DNA from: JBDTVS01 sp040007095
Lineage (GTDB): Bacteria; Acidobacteriota; Vicinamibacteria; Vicinamibacterales; CAVVIG01
DNA length: 48,096 bases
Direction of reading: 5' to 3'
Assembly (NCBI GenBank): GCA_040007095.1
Contig: JBDTVS010000125.1
Span: 1 to 48,096, forward strand
Under the pieces are notes generated by a model. The model saw only the letters and a list, made by a program, of their open reading frames with translations. It did no database searches and was not told where the DNA came from. Made by a program: the position numbers and the translations under genes. This document shows, one piece after another, positions 15,031 through 25,379 of this stretch (position 1 is its first letter; every line of letters starts with the position of its first letter).

Positions 15031-15696
15031 TCACTTGCCGGGAAGCCGCTTTCTGATTTCCGGCCAGAATTCGGCCCACATGTTGCCGACGAGCCTCCCG
15101 GCGAAGCCGTCGACCGAACGCAGCGTGGTTTGTCCAGCCGTGGTCGCGCTCGGTGGTAGCCACGTGTTCTCGATCACGTTGTTGAACACGTTCCCCGCGA
15201 CGCGTCCCCAGGCAGGGGCCAGCCGGCCATCGGCCCGCTGTGCCAGAAAGACCGTTTTCACGGCATACCGTGTTCGTGGCCAGAAGCCGCGACGCAGAGA
15301 CGGGATGTACCGCGGTTCTTCACCCCAGAGGGCGCCGACACCGGCTTCGATGGCGCTCGAAATCGCCACGTCGGCCTCCCGTTCAAAGTAGCGCTTGGCG
15401 AAACCCGAACCCGTGCGCCGCCATTCCTCCGGCGAGTTGATCGCGGTATCCCACGCACTCGCCACGAGACCGATTCGCAGGCTGCGGAGACCGACCGTTC
15501 CGTCAACCACCCACCCAACCCGTTCAGCAGGTGTGATCGGTGTGTAGGTAGCGCTCTGGGACGCGTCGGCGGGGCGCGGTGACTGGCGGGAAGCTGGCTC
15601 CTGGATGGAGTCAGCTGTCTGTCCCGTCACGGAGGTGGGAAGCAATGTGAGTCCACACGCCAACCACCACCCTCCATACAAGTTACCTCGATACAT
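15031..15696 (-). CDS. conserved exported protein of unknown function, 221 aa
   Basis: AGGAG lies 8 nt upstream of the ATG at 15696. A signal peptide (about 1-26) is followed by a Ser/Pro/Gln-rich stretch and then a conserved-looking core with Ala-Trp-Asp-Thr-Ala-Ile-Asn-Ser-Pro-Glu-Glu-Trp, Arg-Glu-Ala-Asp-Val-Ala-Ile-Ser and Gly-Glu-Glu-Pro-Arg-Tyr. The pattern is familiar from unnamed Acidobacteriota exported proteins, but I know no function. On the minus strand it follows the glucan synthase gene by 118 bp and precedes the lmo0937-like gene. A weak sigma-54-like site (GG-N10-GCT, minus strand, near 15717-15732) lies just upstream. Confidence 0.75.
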   Translation of the reverse strand: MYRGNLYGGWWLACGLTLLPTSVTGQTADSIQEPASRQSPRPADASQSATYTPITPAERVGWVVDGTVGLRSLRIGLVASAWDTAINSPEEWRRTGSGFAKRYFEREADVAISSAIEAGVGALWGEEPRYIPSLRRGFWPRTRYAVKTVFLAQRADGRLAPAWGRVAGNVFNNVIENTWLPPSATTAGQTTLRSVDGFAGRLVGNMWAEFWPEIRKRLPGK

Positions 15697-15814
15697 CTGC
15701 CCGCTCCTGACAAAGCAAAAGTTGAACCGCTCGGGACTGGTGCAGATCTGTTCGGATCCTGCATAACCGGCCGTGCCCGTCTTGTACAGTACGTCGGCGA
15801 CTTCTCTCTTTGTG

Positions 15815-18800
15815 TCATGGCGTGCCCACGCCGTTAGGAACGTCGCGTGACCGCGCAGCGATCGCAGGCTCGAGTCGGTCTTCCGCTCGGTCTCGTGAGG
15901 GCCCGGGCCGTCGCTCGCCCATGATGACAAGCAAGGAGTGCGTACGGCCGTCTTCGTGAAGAGGGACGCTGTCTGGAGGCACCTCGACACCGTCGAGTGT
16001 GGCCTGTCGCACGCCGCCACAGCATCGCTGGGGATTCGAGACCCGAATCTGGTAGTGCGTGGTGCCCACCCGCCATTTGATCGTGTACTCGCTCCACGCC
16101 GACGGAATACACGGATCGATGGCGAACACCGAGCCGCGGCGGCGCAATCCGAGGATGCTCTCGAGTCCGGCACGATACATCCATCCCGCGGCGCCCGTAT
16201 ACCAGGACCATCCCCCTCGGCCGGTGTGAAGGCTGTTCTCGTAGACGTCCCCGGCCAGGACATAGGGCTCGGCCTGGTACCGGTCGACCGCCGCAGCGGT
16301 CCGCATCCGGTTCACCGGGTTGAGCATGTGAAACAGCTCGACCGCTTCATCGCCGTTTCCGAGCCGCGCCGACGCCATGACCACCCAGATCGCCGCGTGG
16401 GTATACTGTCCGCCGTTTTCGCGGATCCCAGGCAGATAGGCCCTGATGTAGCCTGGATCGTGTTCGCCCCGGTCGAAGGGAGGTGTCAGCAGCAGAATCG
16501 TGTGCGATGAGCGCCGCACCAGGTGTGTCCGCACCGCGTCCATCGCGCGTTCCGCGAACGGCAGCGGGACTGCTTGAGACAGGACAGCCCACGTTTGCGC
16601 AATCGAATCGATCTTGCCTTCGCCGCTCTGACTCGATCCGAGCGGGGTGCCATCGTCGTAGTAGCCCCGGCGGTACCATTCACCGTCCCAGCTCAATTCC
16701 AGCATCGTCCGCAGGCGCGCGGCCTCGTGACGATAGCGTTCCCCGCGCGCGCTGTCGCCCCGCGACTCGCAGCGCGGCGCGAATGCGGTGAGCACGGTAT
16801 ACAAGAAGAAACCGAGCCATGTGCTTTCGCCCTCGCCGCCCTCCCCAACTCGATTCAGACCGTCGTTCCAGTCGCCGCCGCCGATGAGCGGCAGGCCGTG
16901 GGCGCCGGCGGTCAACCCCTTGTCGATCGCACGGATGCAATGGTCGAAGATCGAGGCGCGCTCGGCGGAGACTCGAGGCTGAAGATACGCATCCCGTGCC
17001 TTCGGCGCCAGCGGGGCGCCCTCGATGAATGGCCTCTGAATGTCGAAGACCTGCTCATCGCCGGTCGTGCGCACATAGTGATCGGCAACATACGGAAGCC
17101 ACAGCAAATCGTCGGAGCATTGCGATCGCAATCCGCGTCCGCCGGGCTCGTGCCACCAGTGCAGCACGTCGCCCTCGACGAATTGCCGGCTGGCGGCCTT
17201 CAGCAAGTGGTCCCTCGCCAAATCGGGTCGGCTCAAGCAGAGAGCCATGCTGTCCTGGAGTTGATCGCGGAAGCCGAACGCGCCGCCCGGCTGGTAGTAC
17301 CCCGAGCGCGCCCAGAGTCGGCAGCTCAATGTCTGGTACAGAAGCCACCGGTTCATCATCAAGTCGAACGAGTCATCAGGCGTGCAAACCTGGACGGCGC
17401 CCAGGATCTCGTCCCATGCCGCACGAACGTCGCTCAGGGCAGACTGGGCCGACTCGACCCGTCCGAATTGCCGCACCATTGCGCGTACCGCGTGGACGTC
17501 GGCGCCCTGTCCGAGCAGAAACACCAGTTGACGCGTCTCGCCCGGCGCGACTATCAGGTTGACGTGCAGGGCCGCGCACGGATCGAGCCCCGCGCCGAAG
17601 CGTTGTGACAGCGTGGGACGACCGAGCGCTGCGGGGCGGGCGAGCGAGCCTCCGCGCCCCACGAATTCGGTCCGATCTCCGGTCGCCGAGGCGAGCGGCT
17701 CGCTGACGTGAGCAAACGCCACGCGATCGACGAAGTCGCGATTGAGCACGTTGGTGGCCAGCAGCGCCCCGCATTCGCTGTCGAGCTCGGTCGTCACGCG
17801 CCGGTGCGATACCGCGTCGGGCGGGCCGAGCGTCCATTCGTTGTACCCGAACACACTGAGCCGACGAGGCGATCGGCCTCGATTCGTCAGGGTGAGCAGC
17901 GACATCCTGATCGGCGCGGATCGATCGACGAACAGCTGCAACTCGTGCGCGATGCCAGAGACGATACGTCTGAAGGTGGTCACGCCGGCCGCATGGCGGA
18001 TGACCGAGCGGCCGCTTCCGCGCGTCCGGCGCATCGGACCGGGCGTCGGCGACCAGGCGTCTCCCGTCTCGTCGTCGCGAATGTACAGTGCCTCGCCGGT
18101 CGGGTCGGCGACCGGATCATTCGCAAACGGCGTGAGGCGGTTCTCGCGGCTGTTTTGCGCCCAGGTGTATGCCGCGCCCGACGCCGTCACGATGGTCCCG
18201 AATGCCGGGTTCGCGATCACGTTGGCCCAGGGCAACGGCGTCTCCCGGTCCCCGTCGAGGACCATCACGTATTCCTTTCCATCGGGCGTGAAACCGCCCA
18301 CGTCGTTGAAGAGGATCAGAGACGGACGATCGCTCTGCTCTGGCGCTGGTTCAGTTGCGGGCAGTGCGCGTGGAGCTTGTGGAAAGGACGCGCCAACGAC
18401 GGCTCGTTCATGGCGACCCGCATACGGCCGATCGAGCTGATTCGCCAGGGTGCCACGGTCGCCGTGCAATACGGCCCGCGCAACCGTCAACAGCAGCAAC
18501 TGGTCGCCCTCCGGCATGTGGTCGGCCCGCAGCAGGTAGACGCCGCCCGAACGGTTCTTCCACGTCCGCCACGGGCCGCCATCGAGCAGGCTCGCGATGT
18601 GCGCGTGCGTCTCGTCCACGTAGCTGACCGGATGCTCGTTCAGGATCACGATGTCGGCGTCGAGACCCTTCAGCCGCCAGTACTCCTGGGCCAGCAGCAC
18701 CTCGCGGATCAGCGGCAGCGCATCCTGCTCCCCCACACGAACGAGCAGGATCGGGTAGTCGCCGGAGATGCTCTGCGCCCAGAGCGCTTCGCGGCCAAGC

Positions 18801-21800
18801 GTATTGCGCGCCTGCACCGCGGCCTCTGCGCGCAGCGAGCCGTCGAGGTAGACCACCCGCGACGCGAGCCGCTCATAGACGAGGGCATCGTCGCTGGCGA
18901 TGCCGAGATGACTGAGCGTGCCGTGCCCGTGCGTGGCCGCCAGCGCGAACGTGCGCGCAGAGGCGTTCTGCTCGGAATATTTTCGAGCGAGCGCGACCGC
19001 CGTGTCTTCGCTCGCTGCAAGACCAGTGGCGAACGACAGCCGCACGAATCCTCCCGGCGCAAGCCGGACCCTCTGCCGCAGGCTCACGATCGGATCCAGC
19101 GGGGCGCCAACCGTGTTCGAGAGCGAACGGCCGTCGAGCGCCTGCGGATTGTCCGTACTCCGCCCGCGCCCGAGGAACCGGCTGCGGTCGGTCTCGTATT
19201 CGAGCGCGCCTTGCGGCCGCCCCTCGAGACTCAGGACGTGGACGGCCCAAATCTCTTCAGCGTCGAAACCGCCCGGCCGGCGTCGACAGAGTAGCGCGGC
19301 ACAGTCCGGCCGGAACGCGGTTTCCACAAACAGCTTGCCGAACGCGGGGTGCGCCACATCCGAGGCCGTCGTCGCCAGGACAATCTCGGCGTAGCTGGTG
19401 ACGTCGATCTCGCGCGTGCGGTCGCTCCGGTTCATGATCGCGATCCGCCGTACTTCGACGTCGTCCTCCGGCGACACGGCGATCTCCAGGTTGGTCGCGA
19501 TGCCCTCGTGGAGGAGGTGGAAGGCGGCCCGTTCCGGCGCCAGCGTCACCAGGTAATCCTGCGGATCCGAGTTGAACGGCTGCCCTGTGGGAGACCACAC
19601 GGAGCCGCTGCGGGCATCGCGGAGGTAGATGCAGTGGTTGACCGGATCGCGCGTCGCGTCCCTGCCGTCGCGCGTCACCGACCGACCGCGGCAGAAGCTC
19701 GCCCCGCCACCAGCGTTTGTCACAATCGCCACGTAGTGACCGTTCGAGAGGAACGTGGCGTGGGGGAACGCCGTCGTCGGCGATCGAAAGCGGCGCAGGG
19801 CGTCGACGGCGATCGGCCCCGTGATGCGGGTGGCTTCGACCGGCCGTGGCTGCATTACCGGAACCTGACGGGGGACGCGCTCCTGGAGCAGGAGCTCGGT
19901 CGCTTTGATGCGGGGATCGCTGTGGAAACGCTCGACCATCGGGGCCCCGAGCAGGGCGTTGGCAATGGAGACTACCGTCATGCCTTGATGGTGCGCCATC
20001 ACGTTGCGAACCACGGTGCCGTTGGCAATCGCGCGCCCGGTGTTCCCGAGGCCTTCGACTGAATCGCCGCCGCGCGAGGTAAAGTCCACCGCGTCGTAGT
20101 AGCCGAACGGGCCGTCGAGGCCGATCGAACCCAGCCGCCGCAGGTTCCTGGCGGCCGCGGCCGGTTCGAGCATCGCGGCCAGGGCGGTCGCGTACGGCGC
20201 CACCACCAGATCGTCGCCGAGACCCCGCCGAAGCCCGAGCCCCGGCACGCCGAACGCCCGGTACTGGTACGTGCCGTGGCGATCCACGACGTTGTAGGCC
20301 GATTCTGAAATGCCCCAGGGTACGCCCCGCTGATCGCCATACTGAATCTGCCGCCGCACCGCCATCCGGCACGTCGTGTCGAGCAGCGTGTCCGGGTAGC
20401 GCCGCATGACCAGCAGCGGCATCAGGTATTCGAACATCGTGGCGCCCCACGACAACAGCGTCGGCACACCCTGCACGCTGGTGATCGTCCGGCCGAGCCG
20501 AAACCAGTGGCTGTCGGGAACGTCGCCCTTGGCGATCGCAACAAAGCTTGCCAGCCGCGCTTCCGAAGCGAGCAGATCGTAAAACGCTGGGTCGAGACGC
20601 CCTGGACCCTCGGCATCCGCCGGGCGATAGCCAATCGACAGCAGGCCGCGCTGGCGATCGTAGAACAAGCGGAAGTTCATGGCGTCCGCGCACGCGACGG
20701 CGCGCCGCGCCAGACGTTCGACGTGTTCGGAGCTGAGCGGCTGTGGTCGCACGATCGCCACAACGTCGAGCTGAAGCCGGCGGGCCCAGTAGGCGACGGC
20801 CGACCCCGAACCGAAGGGGGCGTCAGCGGCAAGCCCGGCGGTGGCGGTTTCCAGCGCCGTCAACGCGCTGACAAGCGCCTCGAGCCGCTCGCCGTGACTG
20901 GTCCCGACTTTCAGCGCCGCTTGAGTGCTGCGCAGGGCGGCATTCAATGGCTGGAGACTGGGCGAGTGGCCGCCGTGGGCGCGAGCCTCGTCGTGAAGGG
21001 CCTGCTGCGCGAGGACGATGACCTCCTCGAGCGCCGACGCGTCGGGATCGGCCCCGGCGTTGAGCGTCAGTTCCCGCAGCCCGCTGGCCATCGTGAGCAA
21101 CGACGCCGCGAGGTTGCCGCTGTCTACCGAGGAGATGTATCTCGGCGTCAACGGCGCCAGGGTCTGCGAGTCGTACCAATTGAAAAAATGACCTTCGAAC
21201 CGCTCCATGCCCTCGAGCGTCGAGAGCGTCGACTCCGTTCGTTCGACAAGCTCGTGAGCGCGAATGAACCCCAGATCGTAGCCGGCCAGAGTGGCGAGCA
21301 GGCTCATCCCGATGTTGGTCGGCGACGTGCGGTGGGCAATCGTCTCCTGCGGTGTCTCCTGGAGGTTGTCGGGCGGGAGCCAACGGTCGGACGGCCCGAC
21401 GAACACGTCGAAATAGCGCCAGGTCTTCCTGGCCAGCGCACGCAGAAAGCGGCGATCGTCGGGGCTGATCTCCGAGCGCCCGTGCCGGGCAGGTTGACTG
21501 AAGGCGTAGGCGATGAAGGGCGCCGCCGCCCACAACCCGAGAATCGGCAGCGCGGAGGGCAGCGCGCGCGGCCGCAGCATCGCCGTCGCGGATAGCGCGG
21601 CCAGCGCGAGCAACGGACTGGCCATCATCTGCTCCGCGAACAGCCACGCCCCGCCGCGAGAGGCGGCGTCGATCAGATGTCGCGACGTCGCGGCGGTCTG
21701 CCATTCGAGGAGGTTGCGCCGCGTGACGGCGACGCGGACGATGGTCGTGGCGATGGCGTGAGTGAGCTCGCACGCGTGGTACGCCACAAAAGTCACTTGC

Positions 21801-24433
21801 AACCAGGCGCGCGCCAGCGCGATGGTGAGATCGTCGGCCAGGTTGTGCAGCATGACCCGCCATGGCTGCCACGGGCGGGGGGCGCCAATCGCTTCGGCGA
21901 GCCCGAGGAAGGCCGGGGACGTCAGCCCGGCCAACGTCGACAGGGTCCACACCGTCGGACTGCCGGGAAGATACGTCCAACCGGACAGGAACAATGCGAT
22001 GGTGGCGGGAACCACCAGACTGCGCCTGAGGTTGTCGAGAATCTTCCACCGCGCGAACAGCGGCAGCACGTTGCGTCTCCATCCGTGACGCGTCGGCGCG
22101 AACGGTAGCAGCCACGGGAGCAGCTGCCAGTCGCCTCTCACCCACCGGTGCTGTCGGCGCGTGTGTGTCAGCACGCTGGACGGATAGTCGTCCACCACCT
22201 CGACATCGGAAACGAGCGCGGTCCGCGCATACAGACCTTCGAAGAGATCGTGAGACAGGACGGCGTTGTCCGGGACGCGGTGCTCGGTCGCCGACATGAA
22301 CGCGTCGACGTCGTACAAGCCCTTGCCGGTAAAAATCCCTTCGTCGAACAGGTCCTGATAGACGTCCGATACGGCCGTCGTGTACGGGTCGACGCCGGTA
22401 TGCCCTGCAAATACCCGGGCAAAATGCGAGCCGGTGACACTGGCGATACTCACGCTGACGCGCGGCTGCAGGATGCCGTAGCCCTTCGTCACCCGGTGGG
22501 ATACCGGATCGATGGAGGCGTGATTCAACGGGTGCACGATGATGCCGACGAGCTTCTTCGCCGCGTCCCGCGGCAGGGATGTGTCCGAGTCGAGGGTGAT
22601 GCAATAGCGGACGGACGGCAGAATCTCCAGCGAACCGACTTGCACCGAAAAGCTCGTCTCCTGCGAGCCGCGTAACAGACGATTGAACTCTTCGATCTTC
22701 CCACGCTTGCGCTCCCACCCCATCCAGATCTGATCGCGCTCGTTCCAGCGGCGCTCGCGGTGAAAGAGGAAGAAGCGGCTGCCCTCGGAGGAAGCGGTCC
22801 GCTGGTTCAGCGCCGCGATGCCGTCTTTGGCGGTCTGAATGAGGCCGGCGTCGTCGGTCAGGTCGCGGTCCGGCGCATCGATACAATCGCTCAGAATCGC
22901 GAAATGAATGCGCGGATCGGCGTTCGCCAGCGCCGCGACCTCCAGCCTCTCGAGCAACTCCTCGACCTCGGATACCGCCGTCAGCAGCACCGGGACGATC
23001 ACCATCGTGCGGGCCTGTGCCGGAAGCCCGTCCTGAAGCTCGAGACGCAGGAGCCGTCGAGGACGGATGATCGACGCCACGATCCGCTGGACGACGACAA
23101 TCGCGACTTCACTGGCGGGGATTAGGAGCAGCAGCCCGACCCAGAGTCGCATCGCCGGGTGAGCGCCGGCGGCCGTGACATAGAAAATCCCGAGGGCGAT
23201 CACCAGCGCGGTGAGAACCGCCATTGAGCCGAGGTAGCACGCAGTGGGCGCGTCGGTGAGGAATCGTCGCGCGCGACGCGACAGCCGCGGCCGGTAGCCA
23301 ATATCCGCTTCGAGATCGCGACGGCCGTCGCCGACCAGATGGTAGCCGACGTGTGCGGCGCGATCGGTCATCGAGCCGCCTTCCGCCGCCTGACGGGCGC
23401 TCTCAATCGCGCCCAACGCAACCCCGACCTGCGCCTCTCCTGTGGGCGCGGCGAGCTCTTCCACCGCCTGCCGTTCGCGATTGCGGCTGAGGAAGTCCAT
23501 CGCGCCGTAGACCCCGGCCGGATCGCGCTGCAGCACCTGCTCGACGAGGCTGACGCTCTCGAAGTAGTGGCTCCAGTCGAGCGTTGAGCACAAACGCAGG
23601 CTCGTCAGCACATTGGTCACCGAGACCAACGCCGACGCCTGCCGCTGATGCTCGCTTCTGATCGCGTCTTCCGCCGTCATCTGATGAGCACGCAAGTGCT
23701 CTTCGATCGCCGCGTGCAGGGTCGATAGGCGCGAACCGTATTCGCGTGCTCGCTGCAAGAGCCGGACGACGGAGGTCGTGTCGAGCGATTCGGGCAGCGT
23801 GGCGAGCGGCAGACCCGCTTCGCACCCAGCCACCGTCGCGTCGGCCGCCAGCCGCGACGATCGCGCCATGAGGATCTCGTCGGCGAGGCGCCGGAGATTC
23901 TCAATCAGCGCCAGCTTCAGAATGCTCGGCCACGCCCAGAGCTCACCGATACTGAGCGGCGCCACCGACTGGTAGCTGTTCAGGAACCGGACGAGCTGGG
24001 AACGGTCGAGGCGGCTGTCGCTATGTCGGATCAGCTCGAGCGCCATCGCGTAGATTCGCGTGTGGCCCGCCCACTGACGCTGCGGCAGCCGTGGCAGCTC
24101 GCGGTAGTACGCGTGCGGCAAATCATGGCGGACGGCGCGAATCTCGGCGGTCACCAGAGGGAAGTGGTCCAATAACCATTCGGCAGGCGGCGTGATGGAC
24201 TGCTCGAGGTGCGCATCGCCCGCGAGCGTGTTGTACGCCGAGCGCAGCACCCGGGCGTTTTCAGTCAGCCGGGGAGACAGGCGCCGCATGCGCCGCCGCC
24301 GAGCGGGGGCAACCGTCAATGTCGCAGCAAGTGATTTCGCTCGCTGCTCCAGGCGCTCGATGCTGAGCAGCTCATCGCGGAGTGGTTTCTCGGGTGAGGA
24401 TTGACGCCGGAACCGCCGAAAGGGATTGTCCAT
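15815..24433 (-). CDS. ndvB: cyclic beta-1,2-glucan synthase (NdvB/ChvB type)
   Basis: 2,872 aa, the usual size for the family. It makes cyclic beta-1,2-glucan for the periplasm from UDP-glucose in the inner membrane. Order: N-terminal cytoplasmic region; membrane segments (about 405-460); GT84 glycosyltransferase with Leu-Asp-Ser-Asp (about 614) and Gln-His-Arg-Trp (about 761); more membrane segments; a DUF3131/glucoamylase-like part with Trp-Leu-Pro-Pro-Asp-Asn (about 1018); and C-terminal GH94 phosphorylase-like modules with Gly-Gly-Gly-Asp-Trp-Asn-Asp-Gly (about 2521), which set ring size. I start at ATG 24433; the frame is open further upstream to 24973 but crosses another gene. It probably forms a unit with the flanking minus-strand genes. 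Such glucans serve osmotic adaptation and host interaction. Confidence 0.94.
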   Translation of the reverse strand: MDNPFRRFRRQSSPEKPLRDELLSIERLEQRAKSLAATLTVAPARRRRMRRLSPRLTENARVLRSAYNTLAGDAHLEQSITPPAEWLLDHFPLVTAEIRAVRHDLPHAYYRELPRLPQRQWAGHTRIYAMALELIRHSDSRLDRSQLVRFLNSYQSVAPLSIGELWAWPSILKLALIENLRRLADEILMARSSRLAADATVAGCEAGLPLATLPESLDTTSVVRLLQRAREYGSRLSTLHAAIEEHLRAHQMTAEDAIRSEHQRQASALVSVTNVLTSLRLCSTLDWSHYFESVSLVEQVLQRDPAGVYGAMDFLSRNRERQAVEELAAPTGEAQVGVALGAIESARQAAEGGSMTDRAAHVGYHLVGDGRRDLEADIGYRPRLSRRARRFLTDAPTACYLGSMAVLTALVIALGIFYVTAAGAHPAMRLWVGLLLLIPASEVAIVVVQRIVASIIRPRRLLRLELQDGLPAQARTMVIVPVLLTAVSEVEELLERLEVAALANADPRIHFAILSDCIDAPDRDLTDDAGLIQTAKDGIAALNQRTASSEGSRFFLFHRERRWNERDQIWMGWERKRGKIEEFNRLLRGSQETSFSVQVGSLEILPSVRYCITLDSDTSLPRDAAKKLVGIIVHPLNHASIDPVSHRVTKGYGILQPRVSVSIASVTGSHFARVFAGHTGVDPYTTAVSDVYQDLFDEGIFTGKGLYDVDAFMSATEHRVPDNAVLSHDLFEGLYARTALVSDVEVVDDYPSSVLTHTRRQHRWVRGDWQLLPWLLPFAPTRHGWRRNVLPLFARWKILDNLRRSLVVPATIALFLSGWTYLPGSPTVWTLSTLAGLTSPAFLGLAEAIGAPRPWQPWRVMLHNLADDLTIALARAWLQVTFVAYHACELTHAIATTIVRVAVTRRNLLEWQTAATSRHLIDAASRGGAWLFAEQMMASPLLALAALSATAMLRPRALPSALPILGLWAAAPFIAYAFSQPARHGRSEISPDDRRFLRALARKTWRYFDVFVGPSDRWLPPDNLQETPQETIAHRTSPTNIGMSLLATLAGYDLGFIRAHELVERTESTLSTLEGMERFEGHFFNWYDSQTLAPLTPRYISSVDSGNLAASLLTMASGLRELTLNAGADPDASALEEVIVLAQQALHDEARAHGGHSPSLQPLNAALRSTQAALKVGTSHGERLEALVSALTALETATAGLAADAPFGSGSAVAYWARRLQLDVVAIVRPQPLSSEHVERLARRAVACADAMNFRLFYDRQRGLLSIGYRPADAEGPGRLDPAFYDLLASEARLASFVAIAKGDVPDSHWFRLGRTITSVQGVPTLLSWGATMFEYLMPLLVMRRYPDTLLDTTCRMAVRRQIQYGDQRGVPWGISESAYNVVDRHGTYQYRAFGVPGLGLRRGLGDDLVVAPYATALAAMLEPAAAARNLRRLGSIGLDGPFGYYDAVDFTSRGGDSVEGLGNTGRAIANGTVVRNVMAHHQGMTVVSIANALLGAPMVERFHSDPRIKATELLLQERVPRQVPVMQPRPVEATRITGPIAVDALRRFRSPTTAFPHATFLSNGHYVAIVTNAGGGASFCRGRSVTRDGRDATRDPVNHCIYLRDARSGSVWSPTGQPFNSDPQDYLVTLAPERAAFHLLHEGIATNLEIAVSPEDDVEVRRIAIMNRSDRTREIDVTSYAEIVLATTASDVAHPAFGKLFVETAFRPDCAALLCRRRPGGFDAEEIWAVHVLSLEGRPQGALEYETDRSRFLGRGRSTDNPQALDGRSLSNTVGAPLDPIVSLRQRVRLAPGGFVRLSFATGLAASEDTAVALARKYSEQNASARTFALAATHGHGTLSHLGIASDDALVYERLASRVVYLDGSLRAEAAVQARNTLGREALWAQSISGDYPILLVRVGEQDALPLIREVLLAQEYWRLKGLDADIVILNEHPVSYVDETHAHIASLLDGGPWRTWKNRSGGVYLLRADHMPEGDQLLLLTVARAVLHGDRGTLANQLDRPYAGRHERAVVGASFPQAPRALPATEPAPEQSDRPSLILFNDVGGFTPDGKEYVMVLDGDRETPLPWANVIANPAFGTIVTASGAAYTWAQNSRENRLTPFANDPVADPTGEALYIRDDETGDAWSPTPGPMRRTRGSGRSVIRHAAGVTTFRRIVSGIAHELQLFVDRSAPIRMSLLTLTNRGRSPRRLSVFGYNEWTLGPPDAVSHRRVTTELDSECGALLATNVLNRDFVDRVAFAHVSEPLASATGDRTEFVGRGGSLARPAALGRPTLSQRFGAGLDPCAALHVNLIVAPGETRQLVFLLGQGADVHAVRAMVRQFGRVESAQSALSDVRAAWDEILGAVQVCTPDDSFDLMMNRWLLYQTLSCRLWARSGYYQPGGAFGFRDQLQDSMALCLSRPDLARDHLLKAASRQFVEGDVLHWWHEPGGRGLRSQCSDDLLWLPYVADHYVRTTGDEQVFDIQRPFIEGAPLAPKARDAYLQPRVSAERASIFDHCIRAIDKGLTAGAHGLPLIGGGDWNDGLNRVGEGGEGESTWLGFFLYTVLTAFAPRCESRGDSARGERYRHEAARLRTMLELSWDGEWYRRGYYDDGTPLGSSQSGEGKIDSIAQTWAVLSQAVPLPFAERAMDAVRTHLVRRSSHTILLLTPPFDRGEHDPGYIRAYLPGIRENGGQYTHAAIWVVMASARLGNGDEAVELFHMLNPVNRMRTAAAVDRYQAEPYVLAGDVYENSLHTGRGGWSWYTGAAGWMYRAGLESILGLRRRGSVFAIDPCIPSAWSEYTIKWRVGTTHYQIRVSNPQRCCGGVRQATLDGVEVPPDSVPLHEDGRTHSLLVIMGERRPGPSRDRAEDRLEPAIAARSRDVPNGVGTP

Positions 24434-24528
24434 GTGCTGTCGCCACCCCACACCGGCGCGCACGGTACTGCGCCGCGCAGCTCGATGCACGACGCATGAC
24501 CGTCGAGTCGCCCAAGCGGCCGCTTCGA

Positions 24529-24834
24529 TCAGGACTGGACTGGCGAGCCTCGTCGTTGCGCCTGTGGGCCATAGGGATCGGCTTGTGCGTCGGGCTGGCC
24601 AGGCGCGGGATTGCCAATCGTGCCGGGATGGGTGTCGCCGGTCCCAGGCGTGGTGATCGGGCCGGCGGAAACACGTCCGCCCAACCCATGCCGTATCAGG
24701 GGACCGCGTTCCTTCTTCCCGTCGGTGTTTTCCCTGACCAGATATGGCACCAGCCACAATCCCATCAAGAGCACCACGATCACCGTGCCGATTTCGACAG
24801 CGGTGAGCTCGAACGCGAACAACGAGAGATTCAT
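24529..24834 (-). CDS. one-TM small protein upstream of ndvB
   Basis: 101 aa from the ATG at 24834, set by AAGGAGG about 6 nt upstream. One TM helix (about 12-34, Ile-Gly-Thr-Val-Ile-Val-Val-Leu-Leu-Met) is followed by a hydrophilic Gly/Pro/Thr-rich tail with no fold evident. It ends 95 bp before the glucan synthase start on the same strand, so it may be cotranscribed and could assist the synthase or cell-envelope stress handling. No family recognised. Confidence 0.62.
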   Translation of the reverse strand: MNLSLFAFELTAVEIGTVIVVLLMGLWLVPYLVRENTDGKKERGPLIRHGLGGRVSAGPITTPGTGDTHPGTIGNPAPGQPDAQADPYGPQAQRRGSPVQS

Positions 24835-25226
24835 CACATCCTCCTTGGCGCCGCGCAACGGATGCACATCCTCGATCGAGGCGGCGCCCAGGCACGACAA
24901 TCAGCCCGCTAAGAACGAATGGGTCGATGGGGCATGGCGTCTCTCCCCTCGGCCGGGCGTCCGCTGTTAGCAAGCTAGCAAGTCACATGCCCCGATGGGT
25001 ATCGGCAGGAATGTGCTGTCTGCCGCGCACATTTCGCGCGTTGGGGACACACCTGTGCACGACGTTGCCCAGGAGTGGCGCTCAGTTGCCACGGCGAACG
25101 GCTTCGCCACTCAACTCGCGCCACGTCGAACAGGTCGCGTAACTGTTCGTCTGTCAACTGCACGAACAGGGTTGGCGAAGAAGGCTCGGCAAGAGGCTTG
25201 GCCCTTCCCTTGCGTGACTTGCGAGC
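24835..25226. other. intergenic region between divergent small genes
   Basis: About 390 bp with no gene I can support. A minus-strand frame here encodes a helix-like stretch (Gln-Leu-Thr-Asp-Glu-Gln-Leu-Arg-Asp-Leu-Phe-Asp-Val-Ala) that may be a gene remnant. A sigma-54-like TGGCCCTTCCCTTGCG at 25199-25214 ends too close to the next ATG to be a normal promoter. Confidence 0.4.
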
Positions 25227-25379
25227 ATGATTGCCCTCTTGCTCTCGCTTATCACCTTGACAGCGTTCGCGGCGGCGCCAGCGTGGCCGTACAGCCGGCG
25301 ATGGGGATACGCGCCGTCCGGGACGCTCAGTCTGACGCTGTTGATCTTGATGCTTCTGGTCATCGCAGGACGTATCTAA
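25227..25379 (+). CDS. DUF3309-like small membrane protein
   Basis: 50 aa. A first hydrophobic helix leads into Pro-Ala-Trp-Pro-Tyr-Ser-Arg-Arg-Trp-Gly-Tyr-Ala-Pro-Ser-Gly, then a second hydrophobic helix and a Gly-Arg-Ile end. This matches the DUF3309 pattern of two helices joined by Trp-Pro-x-Ser-x-x-Trp-Gly-Tyr-x-Pro-Ser-Gly. Function unknown. The Shine-Dalgarno is weak. Tandem CGACAGTCAC repeats follow the stop codon (25381-25400). Confidence 0.78.
   Translation: MIALLLSLITLTAFAAAPAWPYSRRWGYAPSGTLSLTLLILMLLVIAGRI

Noticed and set aside
16523..22886. Several long frames on both strands within the glucan synthase gene
   Set aside because: All overlap one intact 2,872-codon gene with recognisable catalytic motifs; they are Arg/Ala-rich shadows.
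24434..24973. 5' extension of the glucan synthase frame to 24973
   Set aside because: It overlaps the small one-TM gene, which has its own Shine-Dalgarno; family length fits the start at 24433.
25199..25214. Sigma-54-like TGGCCCTTCCCTTGCG before the DUF3309-like gene
   Set aside because: The predicted start point would fall about 2 bp before the ATG, leaving no ribosome site; kept out of the regulon list.
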